A stretch of 17,854 bases of DNA, taken from Ruminococcus sp. Lineage in GTDB: Bacteria; Bacillota_A; Clostridia; Oscillospirales; Ruminococcaceae. The position numbers were made by a program, and so were the translations under genes. The notes under the pieces are model-generated. The model searched no databases and had not been told where the DNA came from. It worked only from the letters and a program-made list of their open reading frames with translations. Position 1 is the first letter of the stretch, and each line of letters opens with the position of its first letter. This document shows, piece after piece, positions 1-7,668 of this stretch. The stretch spans positions 1 through 17,854 of the forward strand of contig NZ_JAIKXF010000119.1 in assembly GCF_024684275.1 (NCBI RefSeq), in the 5' to 3' direction.

Positions 1-1037
1 AAGTACTCAAGGAATGTGCAGAGGAAATGATGGATTACAAGGGCTGCGGAATGTCCGTAATGGAGATGTCCCACCGTTCAAAGGTATATGACGAGATCAT
101 CAAAGAGGCTGAAAAGGATCTTCGTGATCTTATGAACATCCCTGATAACTACAAGGTCATCTTCGTACAGGGCGGTGCTTCACTGGTATTCGCAGGCGTT
201 CCTATGAACCTTATGAAGAAGGGCAAGGCTGCTTACATCATCACTGGTCAGTGGGCTAAGAAGGCCGCTCAGGAAGCTGAGAAGTACGGTGAGGTAGTAA
301 GAGTTGCTTCATCTGCTGATAAGACTTTCTCATACATTCCTGACTGCTCAGACCTCGACATCCCTGATGATGTTGACTATGTATATATCTGTGAGAACAA
401 TACTATCTACGGAACAAAGTTCTGGGAGCTCCCCAACACAAAGGGTCACGAGCTCGTTGCTGACGTAAGCTCATGCTTCCTCTCAGAGCCTGTTGACGTT
501 TCAAAGTACGGCGTTATCTACGGCGGTGTTCAGAAGAATGTCGGACCTTCCGGTGTTCAGATCATCATCGTTCGTGAGGATCTTATCGCTGACGGTCCTG
601 CACTCAAGTGCACTCCTACTATGCTGGACTGGAAGATCCAGTCTGACAACGAGTCACTCTACAATACTCCTCCCTGCTATGGTATCTACGTTTGCGGCAA
701 GGTATTCAAGTGGATCAAGAAGATGGGCGGACTCGAGGCTATGAAGGCTCACAACGAGAAGAAGGCTAAGATCCTCTATGATTTCCTCGACAGCAGCAAG
801 ATGTTCAAGGGTACTGTTGAGCCTAAGGATCGCTCACTCATGAACGTTCCTTTCATCACAGGCAACGATGAGCTTGACAAGAAGTTCGTTGCAGAGTCAA
901 AGGCTGCAGGCTTCGAGAACCTCAAGGGTCACAGAACTGTTGGCGGTATGAGAGCTTCTATCTACAACGCTATGCCTATCGAGGGCGTTGAAAAGCTCGT
1001 TGCTTTCATGAAGAAGTTTGAGGAAGAGAATTCCTGA
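1..1037 (+). CDS. serC: Phosphoserine aminotransferase, 5' end cut off by window edge
   Basis: PLP-dependent transaminase converting 3-phosphohydroxypyruvate and glutamate to phosphoserine and 2-oxoglutarate, the second step of serine biosynthesis, in the cytoplasm. The reading frame is open from the first base: codons before the first in-frame ATG (27) read VLKECAEEMMDYKGCGMSVME, matching the family N-terminus just after the usual start, so only about 10-15 residues are missing. Landmarks are the MSVMEMSHRS segment, the GGASLVF cofactor-phosphate region and the GGVQKNVGPSG segment, whose Lys (codon 534-536) should form the Schiff base. The C-terminus (GHRTVGGMRASIYNAM) is complete and ends in TGA. 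serA follows after 43 bp, so the two form an operon; its promoter lies outside the window. Codon use is strongly biased (AAG, ATC, CTC), as in highly expressed genes. Confidence 0.95.
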   Translation, partial: VLKECAEEMMDYKGCGMSVMEMSHRSKVYDEIIKEAEKDLRDLMNIPDNYKVIFVQGGASLVFAGVPMNLMKKGKAAYIITGQWAKKAAQEAEKYGEVVRVASSADKTFSYIPDCSDLDIPDDVDYVYICENNTIYGTKFWELPNTKGHELVADVSSCFLSEPVDVSKYGVIYGGVQKNVGPSGVQIIIVREDLIADGPALKCTPTMLDWKIQSDNESLYNTPPCYGIYVCGKVFKWIKKMGGLEAMKAHNEKKAKILYDFLDSSKMFKGTVEPKDRSLMNVPFITGNDELDKKFVAESKAAGFENLKGHRTVGGMRASIYNAMPIEGVEKLVAFMKKFEEENS

Positions 1038-1080
1038 TCTCCGGGATCAGAACTATATTATACGAAAGAGGTAGATCCAG

Positions 1081-2241
1081 ATGTACAAGATTCAGACTTT
1101 AAACAAGATCTCATCCATCGGTACAGACATTTTCGATAAGAGCAAGTACAGTATTGCTGATGAGTGCGCTAATCCTGATGCTATCATGGTAAGAAGCGCT
1201 AAGATGCACGATATGGCTTTCGGTGATAACCTTCTCGCTATCGCAAGAGCAGGCGCAGGTGTAAACAATATCCCTGTAGAGCGCTGCGCTCAGGAGGGTA
1301 TCTGCGTATTCAATACTCCCGGTGCTAACTCAAACGCTGTTAAGGAGCTTGCTATCTGTGCACTTCTCCTTTCTTCAAGAAAGATCACAGAGGCTGCTGC
1401 ATGGGCTGCTTCACTTAAGGGCACACCTGATGCTCCCAAGACTGTAGAGGGCGGAAAGTCCAAGTTTGCAGGTCCTGAGATCGCAGGCAAGACTCTCGGT
1501 ATCATCGGTCTCGGCGCTATCGGCGGCAAGATCGCTAACGCTGCTGAAGCACTCGGTATGCAGGTTATCGGTTACGATCCTTATATCTCTATCGGCGCTG
1601 CTCTTCACCTTGAGCCTTCTGTAAAGATCGTTTCTGATATCAACGATATCTACAAGAACAGTGACTATATCTCAATACATATGCCTTATACTCCTCAGAC
1701 AAAGAATACTATCGATGCTGAGCAGATCGCTATGATGAAGGACGGCGTTCGTCTTATCAACCTGGCAAGAGGTGAGCTCATCAACAGCGAGGCTGTTGTT
1801 AAGGCTATCGCTGACGGTAAGATCGCTAAGTACGTTACTGACTTTGCTGATGATGTTGTTCTCGGCGTTGATGATGTTATCGTTCTTCCCCACCTCGGAG
1901 CTTCAACTCCTGAGAGCGAGGACAACTGCGCAGTTCTGGCTGCACAGGAGCTTATCGATTACATCGAGAACGGTAATATCAAGAACAGCGTAAACCTTCC
2001 TAACGCTTCAATGAATGCTGTAGGCACAAAGATCTGTGTTATCCACAAGAACGTTCCTACAACTATCGCTTCTATCACATCAGCAGTAGGAAATGAGGGA
2101 ATCAACATCGAGAACATGGTAAACGCTTCCAAGAAGGACTTCGCTTACACAATGCTCGACGTTACCGGCGACGTACCTCCTACAGTTGAGGGCAAGATCA
2201 ACGCAGTTGACGGCGTTATCAAGGTAAGAGTTATCAAGTAA
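1081..2241 (+). CDS. serA: D-3-phosphoglycerate dehydrogenase with C-terminal ACT domain
   Basis: NAD-dependent oxidation of 3-phosphoglycerate to 3-phosphohydroxypyruvate, the first step of serine synthesis, feeding SerC encoded just upstream. The 386-residue protein has a D-2-hydroxyacid dehydrogenase fold: substrate-binding part, Rossmann motif GLGAIG at about residues 143-148, active-site Arg230 (NLARGE), His271 (LPHLGAST), then an ACT regulatory domain from about residue 318 (KICVIHKNVP), suggesting serine feedback. The usual DVFxxEP segment with the catalytic Glu reads TDFADDV here; from memory a TDF variant is typical of a short clostridial SerA group, so it need not mean loss of activity. 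Start ATG 1081 follows a GAAAGAGG ribosome binding site. A small hairpin (1034-1050) lies between serC and serA but has no U-tract, so read-through is expected. Confidence 0.95.
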   Translation: MYKIQTLNKISSIGTDIFDKSKYSIADECANPDAIMVRSAKMHDMAFGDNLLAIARAGAGVNNIPVERCAQEGICVFNTPGANSNAVKELAICALLLSSRKITEAAAWAASLKGTPDAPKTVEGGKSKFAGPEIAGKTLGIIGLGAIGGKIANAAEALGMQVIGYDPYISIGAALHLEPSVKIVSDINDIYKNSDYISIHMPYTPQTKNTIDAEQIAMMKDGVRLINLARGELINSEAVVKAIADGKIAKYVTDFADDVVLGVDDVIVLPHLGASTPESEDNCAVLAAQELIDYIENGNIKNSVNLPNASMNAVGTKICVIHKNVPTTIASITSAVGNEGINIENMVNASKKDFAYTMLDVTGDVPPTVEGKINAVDGVIKVRVIK

Positions 2242-2253
2242 GATATAAAAATC

Positions 2254-2294
2254 AAGTCCCGAAACGGTCATCTGATCGCTTCGGGACTTTTTTT
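2254..2294 (+). terminator. Rho-independent terminator of the serC-serA operon
   Basis: A perfect 10-bp inverted repeat (AAGTCCCGAA at 2254-2263 with TTCGGGACTT at 2280-2289) is followed by a T-run to 2294. It begins 13 nt after the serA stop and separates serA from the convergent lipoprotein gene. The opposite strand has only a short T-rich tail, so it probably works mainly rightward. Confidence 0.92.
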
Positions 2295-2303
2295 ATTATT
2301 ACA

Positions 2304-2669
2304 TTATTTTTTTGTAAAGGTTCTCGGATAGCCGATATCCATCTGCAAGGTAAGATCATTGCCGGATATAGTATAATTATAATCGAATACAAGACCGTAT
2401 TCCTTCTCCTTACAAACTACTCGCTTGTTTGTTTCGTCGATAGTATAAGTACCTGACATATCAGCATCTTTACTGATACCTTTTTCCGAGAAGTTTCCAT
2501 TTGATTTAAAGGTTATGGTAGCGCCTTCATCTCCTGTACCTTCCCATGTACCGACAAGCTCGTTGCCGCCGCTTCCTCCGCCTTCTTCTCCTCCTGAACA
2601 GCCGGCAAATATACTCATAACAAGGCAGCAAACAACTGCAAGCACAGCCATTTTAAAAATTTTTCTCAT
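2304..2669 (-). CDS. Small secreted lipoprotein, lipocalin-like (DUF5640-like)
   Basis: Predicted surface lipoprotein of 121 residues, function unknown. It has a basic N-terminus (MRKIFK), a hydrophobic signal core and a lipobox ending IFAGC, then a Gly/Ser/Glu linker and a beta-rich domain beginning LVGTWEG, with alternating strands (ATITFKSNGNFS, MSGTYTID, YTISGNDLTLQ). This start-strand pattern resembles small lipocalin-like bacterial domains such as DUF5640; the family name is from memory. The start is ATG 2669 because an AAAGGA site lies 9 nt upstream of it; an in-frame GTG at 2687 overlaps that site and is unlikely. It lies downstream of, and in the same direction as, another lipoprotein gene with the same LxGxW opening, so the two may be co-transcribed paralogues. 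Confidence 0.8.
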   Translation of the reverse strand: MRKIFKMAVLAVVCCLVMSIFAGCSGGEEGGGSGGNELVGTWEGTGDEGATITFKSNGNFSEKGISKDADMSGTYTIDETNKRVVCKEKEYGLVFDYNYTISGNDLTLQMDIGYPRTFTKK

Positions 2670-2732
2670 AACTGATATTCCTTTCACAATAAATTTATTT
2701 CACTAAATCTGCTCCCTATGGATAGAATAATA

Positions 2733-2771
2733 AGCCATAATATTCCTAAAGATATAAGAAATATTATGGCT
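2733..2771 (-). terminator. Perfect 12-bp inverted repeat between the two lipoprotein genes
   Basis: AGCCATAATATT (2733-2744) pairs perfectly with AATATTATGGCT (2760-2771). It lies 43 nt past the stop of the upstream lipoprotein gene. In the minus direction the stem is followed by TATTATT rather than a clean T-run, so termination may be partial, or the stem may protect the 3' end of the first message. An AT-rich stem this long can also form on the other strand. Confidence 0.5.
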
Positions 2772-2813
2772 AAAAGATTTTATAGCAGATCAATAATATG
2801 CCATTGAGACATA

Positions 2814-3476
2814 TTACTTAACTCTTGTAAGCTTTTCTGTAGACTTTGAATCCTTGAGTTCCAGTGTATCTCCGTCAACCTTGAACTCAGCTGTTGCCTC
2901 TTTGCCGTTTCCGCCATTGATGAAGCCTGAAAAGCCTGAAACTGTAAGCTTCTTGCCCTTTGTTTCGTAAGTAAAGAGATTATTGAACACGACCTCGCTC
3001 TTTGCACCGTCAAAATCAATAGTAATATCAAGATTTGCCTTGTCAAAGGATTCGTCTCCCTGCTTCTCAATACCCTGAACGATACTGTCGTAGAGGATAC
3101 CGCTGTCAAGTGAGTACTTTCCGTCATAGCCCTCGCCGCTCTCAAGCTTTGTGAGACCTATCATTTCCTGTCCCATAACGTCAACTGTAAGAGTATCGCC
3201 GCTCTCCTTGATATAATCCTTAGCAAGAACTGTACCGCCTACGTTGAGACCTTCGCTCTCAAAGTGGAGCAGACTTGATGTATCAAGATATACAGAGCCC
3301 TTTCCGCCGTCTGTGAAAATGATTCCGCCGCCGTCAACACTCTGACCTGCGTTGCTGAGATCACTCATAGCCCACTTTCCGATGAGCTTGTCGCCTGCCT
3401 TTGCAGAGCTGCCGCATGAAGCAAGAGCACATACTGCAAGTGAACATACTGTAATAGATGTAATTACCTTTTTCAT
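2814..3476 (-). CDS. Secreted lipoprotein of unknown function
   Basis: A 220-residue predicted lipoprotein. The signal peptide is MKKVITSITVCSLAVCALASC with a lipobox ALASC (Cys21), followed by GSSAKAGDKLIGKW, the same LxGxW opening as the neighbouring smaller lipoprotein. The mature part is beta-rich and appears to hold two related halves: residues around 30-120 (GGGIIFTDGGKGSVYLD) and 145-220 (NLDITIDFDGAKSEVVF, ending GDTLELKDSKSTEKL). No enzymatic motif is visible. The start has a strong GGAGG site 5 nt upstream. A good sigma-A promoter (3590-3618) gives an approximately 105-nt leader holding an 8-bp hairpin (3500-3520). The role cannot be read from sequence; surface binding or envelope stress sensing are guesses. 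Confidence 0.82.
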   Translation of the reverse strand: MKKVITSITVCSLAVCALASCGSSAKAGDKLIGKWAMSDLSNAGQSVDGGGIIFTDGGKGSVYLDTSSLLHFESEGLNVGGTVLAKDYIKESGDTLTVDVMGQEMIGLTKLESGEGYDGKYSLDSGILYDSIVQGIEKQGDESFDKANLDITIDFDGAKSEVVFNNLFTYETKGKKLTVSGFSGFINGGNGKEATAEFKVDGDTLELKDSKSTEKLTRVK

Positions 3477-3499
3477 AAAAACCTCCAGATAAATGTGAG

Positions 3500-3520
3500 T
3501 CGTTCACGTAAGGTGAACGA
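3500..3520 (-). repeat. 8-bp inverted repeat in the lipoprotein leader
   Basis: TCGTTCAC (3500-3507) and GTGAACGA (3513-3520) form perfect arms around a 5-nt centre. The site is about 13 nt upstream of the GGAGG ribosome binding site of the lipoprotein gene and about 65 nt downstream of its predicted transcription start. It could be an mRNA-stabilising hairpin or a protein-binding operator; the sequence does not decide. Confidence 0.55.
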
Positions 3521-3589
3521 AATTATTTAAATGAATAATGCGATTTATCCTTCACCCCTGTCGGAAGCCTTTTGGCCCTGACATTACAC

Positions 3590-3618
3590 ATTATATCACT
3601 TATTATTACACATTGCAA
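3590..3618 (-). promoter_or_regulatory. Sigma-A promoter for the lipoprotein gene
   Basis: Read on the minus strand, TTGCAA (3613-3618) is separated by exactly 17 nt from a perfect TATAAT (3590-3595). Transcription should start near 3583, leaving a leader of about 105 nt before the ATG at 3476. Confidence 0.75.
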
Positions 3619-3711
3619 GCAATTCGGCAAAAAGTTATCGAAATGTAATCAAATATCGCCGCAAAAAAAGCAAAAGTAGTTCATTTGCACAGAAAAAAGT
3701 CACGTTTTTCC

Positions 3712-3740
3712 TTGACAGAGCCCCCTATTAATGCTAAAAT
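3712..3740 (+). promoter_or_regulatory. Extended -10 sigma-A promoter of the GH16 gene
   Basis: A consensus TTGACA (3712-3717), a 17-nt spacer and TAAAAT (3735-3740) preceded by TG. The predicted start is near 3747, 27 nt before the ATG, with a GGAGG site at 3762-3766. The region between this and the divergent lipoprotein promoter (3619-3711) is AT-rich with A-tracts and may hold regulator sites. Confidence 0.8.
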
Positions 3741-3773
3741 TAAGGCATAAAATCATTATTCGGAGGCGGTTTT

Positions 3774-5198
3774 ATGAAAAAAATACGTGCTTTCGCGGCA
3801 GCTGCGGTGCTGCTGACAGCTGTCCCTGCGTCAGTTTGCGCAGACAGTAATATCCCTATGGACTACAACAGCGACGGCGCTGTGAATATATTTGATATGG
3901 TAGAGGCGCGCAAAACAGTGACCTCCGCCGCAGAGCTCAAAAGGCTCAGCAGCTTTATCCTCGGCAAAGGCGATATACAGCCCGATGATGAGGGCTATAC
4001 CCTGCTCTGGAGCGATGAATTCGACGGCTCTGACCTTGATATGAACAAGTGGAGCTATGAGCTGGGCAACTGGAAGCTGGACGACAGCGGAAACTACATC
4101 ACAGGAGGCTGGGGCAATAACGAGCAGGAGTTCTACACCTCACAAAATACCGGCGTAAAGGACGGTATCCTCACTATTTCTGCGAAAAAGGAGCACTGGG
4201 AGGACGAAAAGCAGGGCAGCTACGAATACACCTCAGCAAGGCTCAGCACTCAGCATAAGTTCTCGGTTTGCGGCGGTAAAATAGAGGTACGCGCCCGATG
4301 TGATTCGGGAAAGTCCCTCTGGCCTGCTATATGGATGCTCCCCGAGGACAGCGCCTACGGCGGCTGGGCTTCATCAGGCGAAATTGACATAATGGAGGGC
4401 TGGGGCAGCACTCCCGAAAAAATATGCGGCACTATCCACTTCGGCGGAACATGGCCGAATAATACATATCTGACCAACAATTATGTATTTACAGACGGCG
4501 ACAGCACCGAAAACTGGCACACCTACAGCATAGAATGGGAGCGCGGCGAGATACGCTGGTACGTTGACGGCAAGCTCTACAGCACCCAGACCGACTGGTA
4601 TTCCGAGGGCTTCGAGTACCCAGCGCCCTTTGACCAGAATTTCTATATCATACTCAATCTTGCTGTAGGCGGACATTTTGACGGTATAGACGGAGTTCAC
4701 GCCGATCCGAGCATTTTTGCAAACGGCAGCAAAAACTTCGATATTGACTACGTCCGCGTATACAAAAAGGACGGCAGCGATCTCGTGCCGTCGGAGCTGA
4801 GCTCCCTTGCGCTGGATAACTACATCGAGGGCGCTGAAGCAGCCGTCACCAATAAGTCGGGCTGCACAAGCATAAATATCAGAAACGCAGGTGAGCTTGA
4901 ATACGCAGTTATGGGGCTTCTCCGCGGCAGAGAGGTCAAAGCAGGCGAAAAGCATACCATTGAATTTGACGTAAGCTCCACAGCCGAACGAAGCATGGCA
5001 GTCACCGTGGAGGACAGCTCCTATACCCGTTATCTCGACAAAAAGCTGACCATAACCCCCGAGAAGAAACACTACAGCTTCGATGTGACCTTCGAGCAGG
5101 ATATGTCCGCGGATATAAAATTCCAGCTTGGAAATATCGACGGAGCTTCCGCCCTCGGCGCACATGAGGTACAGCTTTATAATATAAGCTGGAAATAA
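3774..5198 (+). CDS. Secreted GH16 beta-glucanase (laminarinase-like) with a single dockerin-type repeat
   Basis: Secreted endo-acting glycoside hydrolase, probably cleaving beta-1,3- or mixed-linkage glucans. Residues 1-23 are a signal peptide (cleavage likely after VCA). Residues 29-49 hold one calcium-binding dockerin-type repeat, with Asp30, Asn32, Asp34, Gly35, Asn38 and Asp41 in the DxNxDGxxNxxD pattern; a degenerate helix ending SSFILGKG follows. The GH16 domain spans about 73-331: opening LLWSDEFDG, catalytic EIDIME with Glu203 as nucleophile, Asp205 and Glu208 as acid/base, then WHTYSIEWERGEIRWYVDG. The ExDxxE spacing is the beta-bulge type seen in laminarinases, not the ExDxE of licheninases. 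Residues about 345-474 form a beta-sandwich resembling CBM4/9-type binding modules. At 474 residues it is a plausible full-length enzyme with its own promoter and terminator. Confidence 0.9.
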   Translation: MKKIRAFAAAAVLLTAVPASVCADSNIPMDYNSDGAVNIFDMVEARKTVTSAAELKRLSSFILGKGDIQPDDEGYTLLWSDEFDGSDLDMNKWSYELGNWKLDDSGNYITGGWGNNEQEFYTSQNTGVKDGILTISAKKEHWEDEKQGSYEYTSARLSTQHKFSVCGGKIEVRARCDSGKSLWPAIWMLPEDSAYGGWASSGEIDIMEGWGSTPEKICGTIHFGGTWPNNTYLTNNYVFTDGDSTENWHTYSIEWERGEIRWYVDGKLYSTQTDWYSEGFEYPAPFDQNFYIILNLAVGGHFDGIDGVHADPSIFANGSKNFDIDYVRVYKKDGSDLVPSELSSLALDNYIEGAEAAVTNKSGCTSINIRNAGELEYAVMGLLRGREVKAGEKHTIEFDVSSTAERSMAVTVEDSSYTRYLDKKLTITPEKKHYSFDVTFEQDMSADIKFQLGNIDGASALGAHEVQLYNISWK

Positions 5199-5203
5199 AT
5201 TTT

Positions 5204-5230
5204 AAGCCCATGTTTTCACATGGGCTTTTT
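5204..5230 (+). terminator. Rho-independent terminator after the GH16 gene
   Basis: AAGCCCATGT (5204-5213) and ACATGGGCTT (5218-5227) form a perfect 10-bp stem with a 4-nt loop, followed by T to 5230. It starts 6 nt after the GH16 stop. The convergent PP2C gene ends inside it (stop at 5229-5231), so the hairpin also closes that transcript, though the minus-strand tail (TTAAAATTTA) is a poor U-tract. Confidence 0.88.
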
Positions 5231-5978
5231 ATTCGTAGTAAACTACTGCAATTACCGATATATTGTCATTACTGCCATTGTCGAGGGCTTTTTTCACCAG
5301 TATATCCAGCCTTGACTTCAGAGGCTTTGGCATTTCAAGCACTTCCTCAATATCCAGCACAGATACATAATCCGAAAGTCCGTCGGTACACAGCAGCAGC
5401 AGGTCGCCGTACTCCATGCCGCCCTCAAGCTTTACCGTATCTATCCGGGGAGCTGACTTTACATTGCCGAATACAGGGAAAATAATATTCCTGTGAACGT
5501 GAGTGCTGCGCTCCTCACTGGTGATAGCGCCCTCATCGATGAGGAGCTGCACCAGAGACTGGTCGCGTGACATCTGCCTGATACGTCCGCCCCGGTAGCG
5601 GTACAGACGTGAATCTCCCACATTAAAGGTGAGAATGTTATTAGCTTCGTCCACAGCTATGCCGCAGAGAGTAGCCTGCATATTGTGCATTTCGGGATCG
5701 GACTCGCTGTACTCCGCAAGTCTTCGGTGAATGGCAAGAAGCTCCTCATCAAGCTTCATCTCGCCGCTGTAGCCCATATCGCGGATAAGCTCAAGACACA
5801 TCTTTGAAGCCAGCTCACCCGAGCGCTCTCCCGACACTCCGTCGGAAACAGCCGCTATAAAGGGCACATCTAAGTTTTTCTCGGCGGAACCCGAATCTAT
5901 CACGCTGTCCTTTATGAGCAAAGCGTCCTCATTATGGGGCATAACGCCCTTTTCTGTTACTCCGCAGCAGTAATACAT
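5229..5978 (-). CDS. PP2C-family serine/threonine phosphatase
   Basis: Metal-dependent protein phosphatase of the PrpC/Stp type, usually the partner of a PASTA-domain Ser/Thr kinase; no kinase lies in this window. The 249-residue length fits the bacterial single-domain family. Metal-ligand motifs are present in order: Asp18 in HNED, Asp46-Gly47 in VSDGVSG, NVGDSRLYR, Asp199 in TDGLSD and Asp238 in GSNDN. One oddity: the family pattern GxxRxxNED has an arginine three residues before the Asn, a phosphate contact; here that position is Met13 (GVMPHNED). There is an excellent AAAGGAGG site upstream. It is the last gene of a minus-strand operon, 17 nt after tatD. The cytoplasmic target is unknown. 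Confidence 0.9.
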   Translation of the reverse strand: MYYCCGVTEKGVMPHNEDALLIKDSVIDSGSAEKNLDVPFIAAVSDGVSGERSGELASKMCLELIRDMGYSGEMKLDEELLAIHRRLAEYSESDPEMHNMQATLCGIAVDEANNILTFNVGDSRLYRYRGGRIRQMSRDQSLVQLLIDEGAITSEERSTHVHRNIIFPVFGNVKSAPRIDTVKLEGGMEYGDLLLLCTDGLSDYVSVLDIEEVLEMPKPLKSRLDILVKKALDNGSNDNISVIAVVYYE

Positions 5979-5995
5979 TCGTTTTCCTCCTTTCG

Positions 5996-6763
5996 TTAGT
6001 CTATTCCGTACATTGTCATACCGTTTTGGCAGGTTATGTCTATGAGCTCCTGCGTTGTCATACCCTTTATCTCAGCCGCCTTAGCTGCCGTATAGGCTAT
6101 CATGGAGCTGTCGCAGCGGCGTCCTCTGAAGGGCTCGGGAGCCATATATGGGCAGTCAGTTTCCATGAGGAGCTTATCCATAGGCACCTCAGCAAGGGCT
6201 TTCAGAGCCTTTTTTGCGTTCTTGAAGGTAAGCACTCCCGTAAAGCCGATGTACATTCCGAGCTTTAGTATCTCCTTAGCTGTCTCGGCAGAGCCGCTGA
6301 AGCAGTGTACAACGCCTTTTGGACGATATTCCCTGAGTATCTCCACAGTGTCCTCCGCGGCGTCCCTGCTGTGTACTATAACGGGCATATCAAGCTCGTT
6401 TGCCAATTCAAGCTGCTCACGGAAAAAGCGTATCTGCTTGTCACGGTCATAGCCGTCGTAGTGGTAATCCAGACCTATCTCGCCTACCGCCTTTATCTTT
6501 TTGTTGGCAGCTATCATCTCACGGAGCCTGTCAAGGTAATCCCCGGGAGTCTCGTCAACGCTTTCGGGGTGAACCCCTGCTGAGGCATAGATATAACCAT
6601 ATTTCTGAGAAAGAAGCGAATTCTCGGCAGAATCATCAAGTCCCGAGGCAGCCAGCATTACAAGCCTTACACCCTTTTCGGGGAGCTCTGCCAGCACCTG
6701 CTCCCTGTCCTCGTCAAAGGCGCTGTCTGCGTAGTGGGAGTGTGTATCAAATATGCCTGTCAT
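5996..6763 (-). CDS. tatD: TatD-family metal-dependent hydrolase / DNase
   Basis: Cytoplasmic TIM-barrel amidohydrolase-type nuclease of the TatD/YcfH family, 255 residues as expected. Metal and active-site motifs appear in the canonical order: FDTHSH (His8, His10), GVHPE, GEIGLDYHY, IVHSRD, VHCFSG, and METDCPYMAPEPFRGRRC. Family members act as 3'-5' exonucleases and related metal hydrolases linked to DNA repair; the cellular substrate here is not shown. The ATG overlaps the upstream LCP-like stop codon as ATGA, with AAGGA just upstream, indicating translational coupling. The PP2C gene follows after 17 nt. In many clostridia a tatD-linked radical SAM gene sits next door; here a radical SAM of that type lies about 3.5 kb away on the other strand. 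Confidence 0.93.
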   Translation of the reverse strand: MTGIFDTHSHYADSAFDEDREQVLAELPEKGVRLVMLAASGLDDSAENSLLSQKYGYIYASAGVHPESVDETPGDYLDRLREMIAANKKIKAVGEIGLDYHYDGYDRDKQIRFFREQLELANELDMPVIVHSRDAAEDTVEILREYRPKGVVHCFSGSAETAKEILKLGMYIGFTGVLTFKNAKKALKALAEVPMDKLLMETDCPYMAPEPFRGRRCDSSMIAYTAAKAAEIKGMTTQELIDITCQNGMTMYGID

Positions 6764-7668
6764 TTCTTTTCCTTACTGTCCTTTTTAGTCTTATCGTCCT
6801 TATTTACCTTGAAATATGAATCCTTCAGACTATCGATGAAGGTGCTGCTGGGGATAAAGTCCTCGCCTGCGGGAGTACCGTCAAGTGAAAGGGGCACAGC
6901 TATAGCGCTGCCGTACTCGAACATATTCCTGATACCGTTTTTGCGTTTCTTATAGTCAGCAGCAGTAACATCGGAATCCACCATATTTATAACTATGCTG
7001 AAATTATTGTCGAAGCTGTCAGCGATACGCTTTCCGTCGGACTGGTTCACCATAGCCGAAAGAACTGCCGCAGAAGTGAATGCGCGCTCGGACTCGCCGC
7101 CGTCAAACATAAGGTAGTTGACAAAGGTCTCTATCTGGTCGCTGTTGAGATACTGCTGACTGCCGTCGTTCTTGAAGCCTGCTATATCAGCGTTTACAGG
7201 ATAGGTAACGCCGCCGAAAATATCACAGACCTTCTGGAATGCCGCAGAATCGAACTTCATATATCTGTCTACCTCGATATCGAATACCTTTTCAATGAAT
7301 TCCTCAGCCGAGGCAGCGCCGCCGTTTTTGTAATTCTCGATAATGCTCAGCTGCTGTCCGTCAACAAGAGCAATGGAATTTGAGGGAACGCCGATGAATA
7401 CCAGCTGCTTTTTCAGCGGTATTGAGCGCATGAGCATAAATGTGGGAGGACTGTGCTTCTCGGGCACATCAAGTATCAGCAGCATGGTGTGGTTGTCCTC
7501 GGCAGTTATCTGACCGCTGGTGCGCGGAACCGGCTCCGGTGGCTTCTCCACCTTGCCAAAGCCGAAATATCGGTAAATACCATAGGCAATTCCGCCGATG
7601 ATGATAAGTCCGATGAATATTGTCATAAGGAACGGTAACGCCACGTGTCCTGTTTTTTTCTTAGCCAT
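6760..7668 (-). CDS. Membrane-anchored LCP (LytR-CpsA-Psr)-like protein, catalytic residues degenerate
   Basis: A 302-residue protein with a Lys-rich cytoplasmic start, one membrane helix at about residues 10-33, a Pro-rich linker (41-48), an extracytoplasmic domain and a Lys/Asp-rich tail. The domain follows the LCP outline: a TMLLILD strand, then FIGVPSNS where SIPRDT is usual, an NGGAAS segment, VDRYMKFDSAAFQKVCDIFGGV and a YPVNADI strand. LCP enzymes transfer teichoic-acid-type polymers from lipid carriers to peptidoglycan. Here the RSD that follows the first strand reads PPT (residues 74-76), PRD reads PSN, and the C-terminal Arg-x-Arg segment is not recognisable, so it may have lost transferase activity or bind another ligand. 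AAAGGAG precedes the ATG. It is the first gene of the operon with tatD and the phosphatase. Confidence 0.72.
   Translation of the reverse strand: MAKKKTGHVALPFLMTIFIGLIIIGGIAYGIYRYFGFGKVEKPPEPVPRTSGQITAEDNHTMLLILDVPEKHSPPTFMLMRSIPLKKQLVFIGVPSNSIALVDGQQLSIIENYKNGGAASAEEFIEKVFDIEVDRYMKFDSAAFQKVCDIFGGVTYPVNADIAGFKNDGSQQYLNSDQIETFVNYLMFDGGESERAFTSAAVLSAMVNQSDGKRIADSFDNNFSIVINMVDSDVTAADYKKRKNGIRNMFEYGSAIAVPLSLDGTPAGEDFIPSSTFIDSLKDSYFKVNKDDKTKKDSKEKK

Noticed and set aside
3477..3583. Possible riboswitch in the lipoprotein leader
   Set aside because: The leader has one simple hairpin but none of the conserved cores I know (c-di-GMP, SAM, TPP, glycine, lysine), and no terminator-antiterminator pair.
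4374..5165. 263-codon open frame on the minus strand
   Set aside because: It lies wholly inside the GH16 gene on the other strand, has a low-complexity composition unlike any family, and no ribosome binding site; a shadow of the real gene.
6400..6819. 139-codon plus-strand open frame
   Set aside because: It overlaps tatD and the LCP-like gene antisense, both of which are well supported by motifs.
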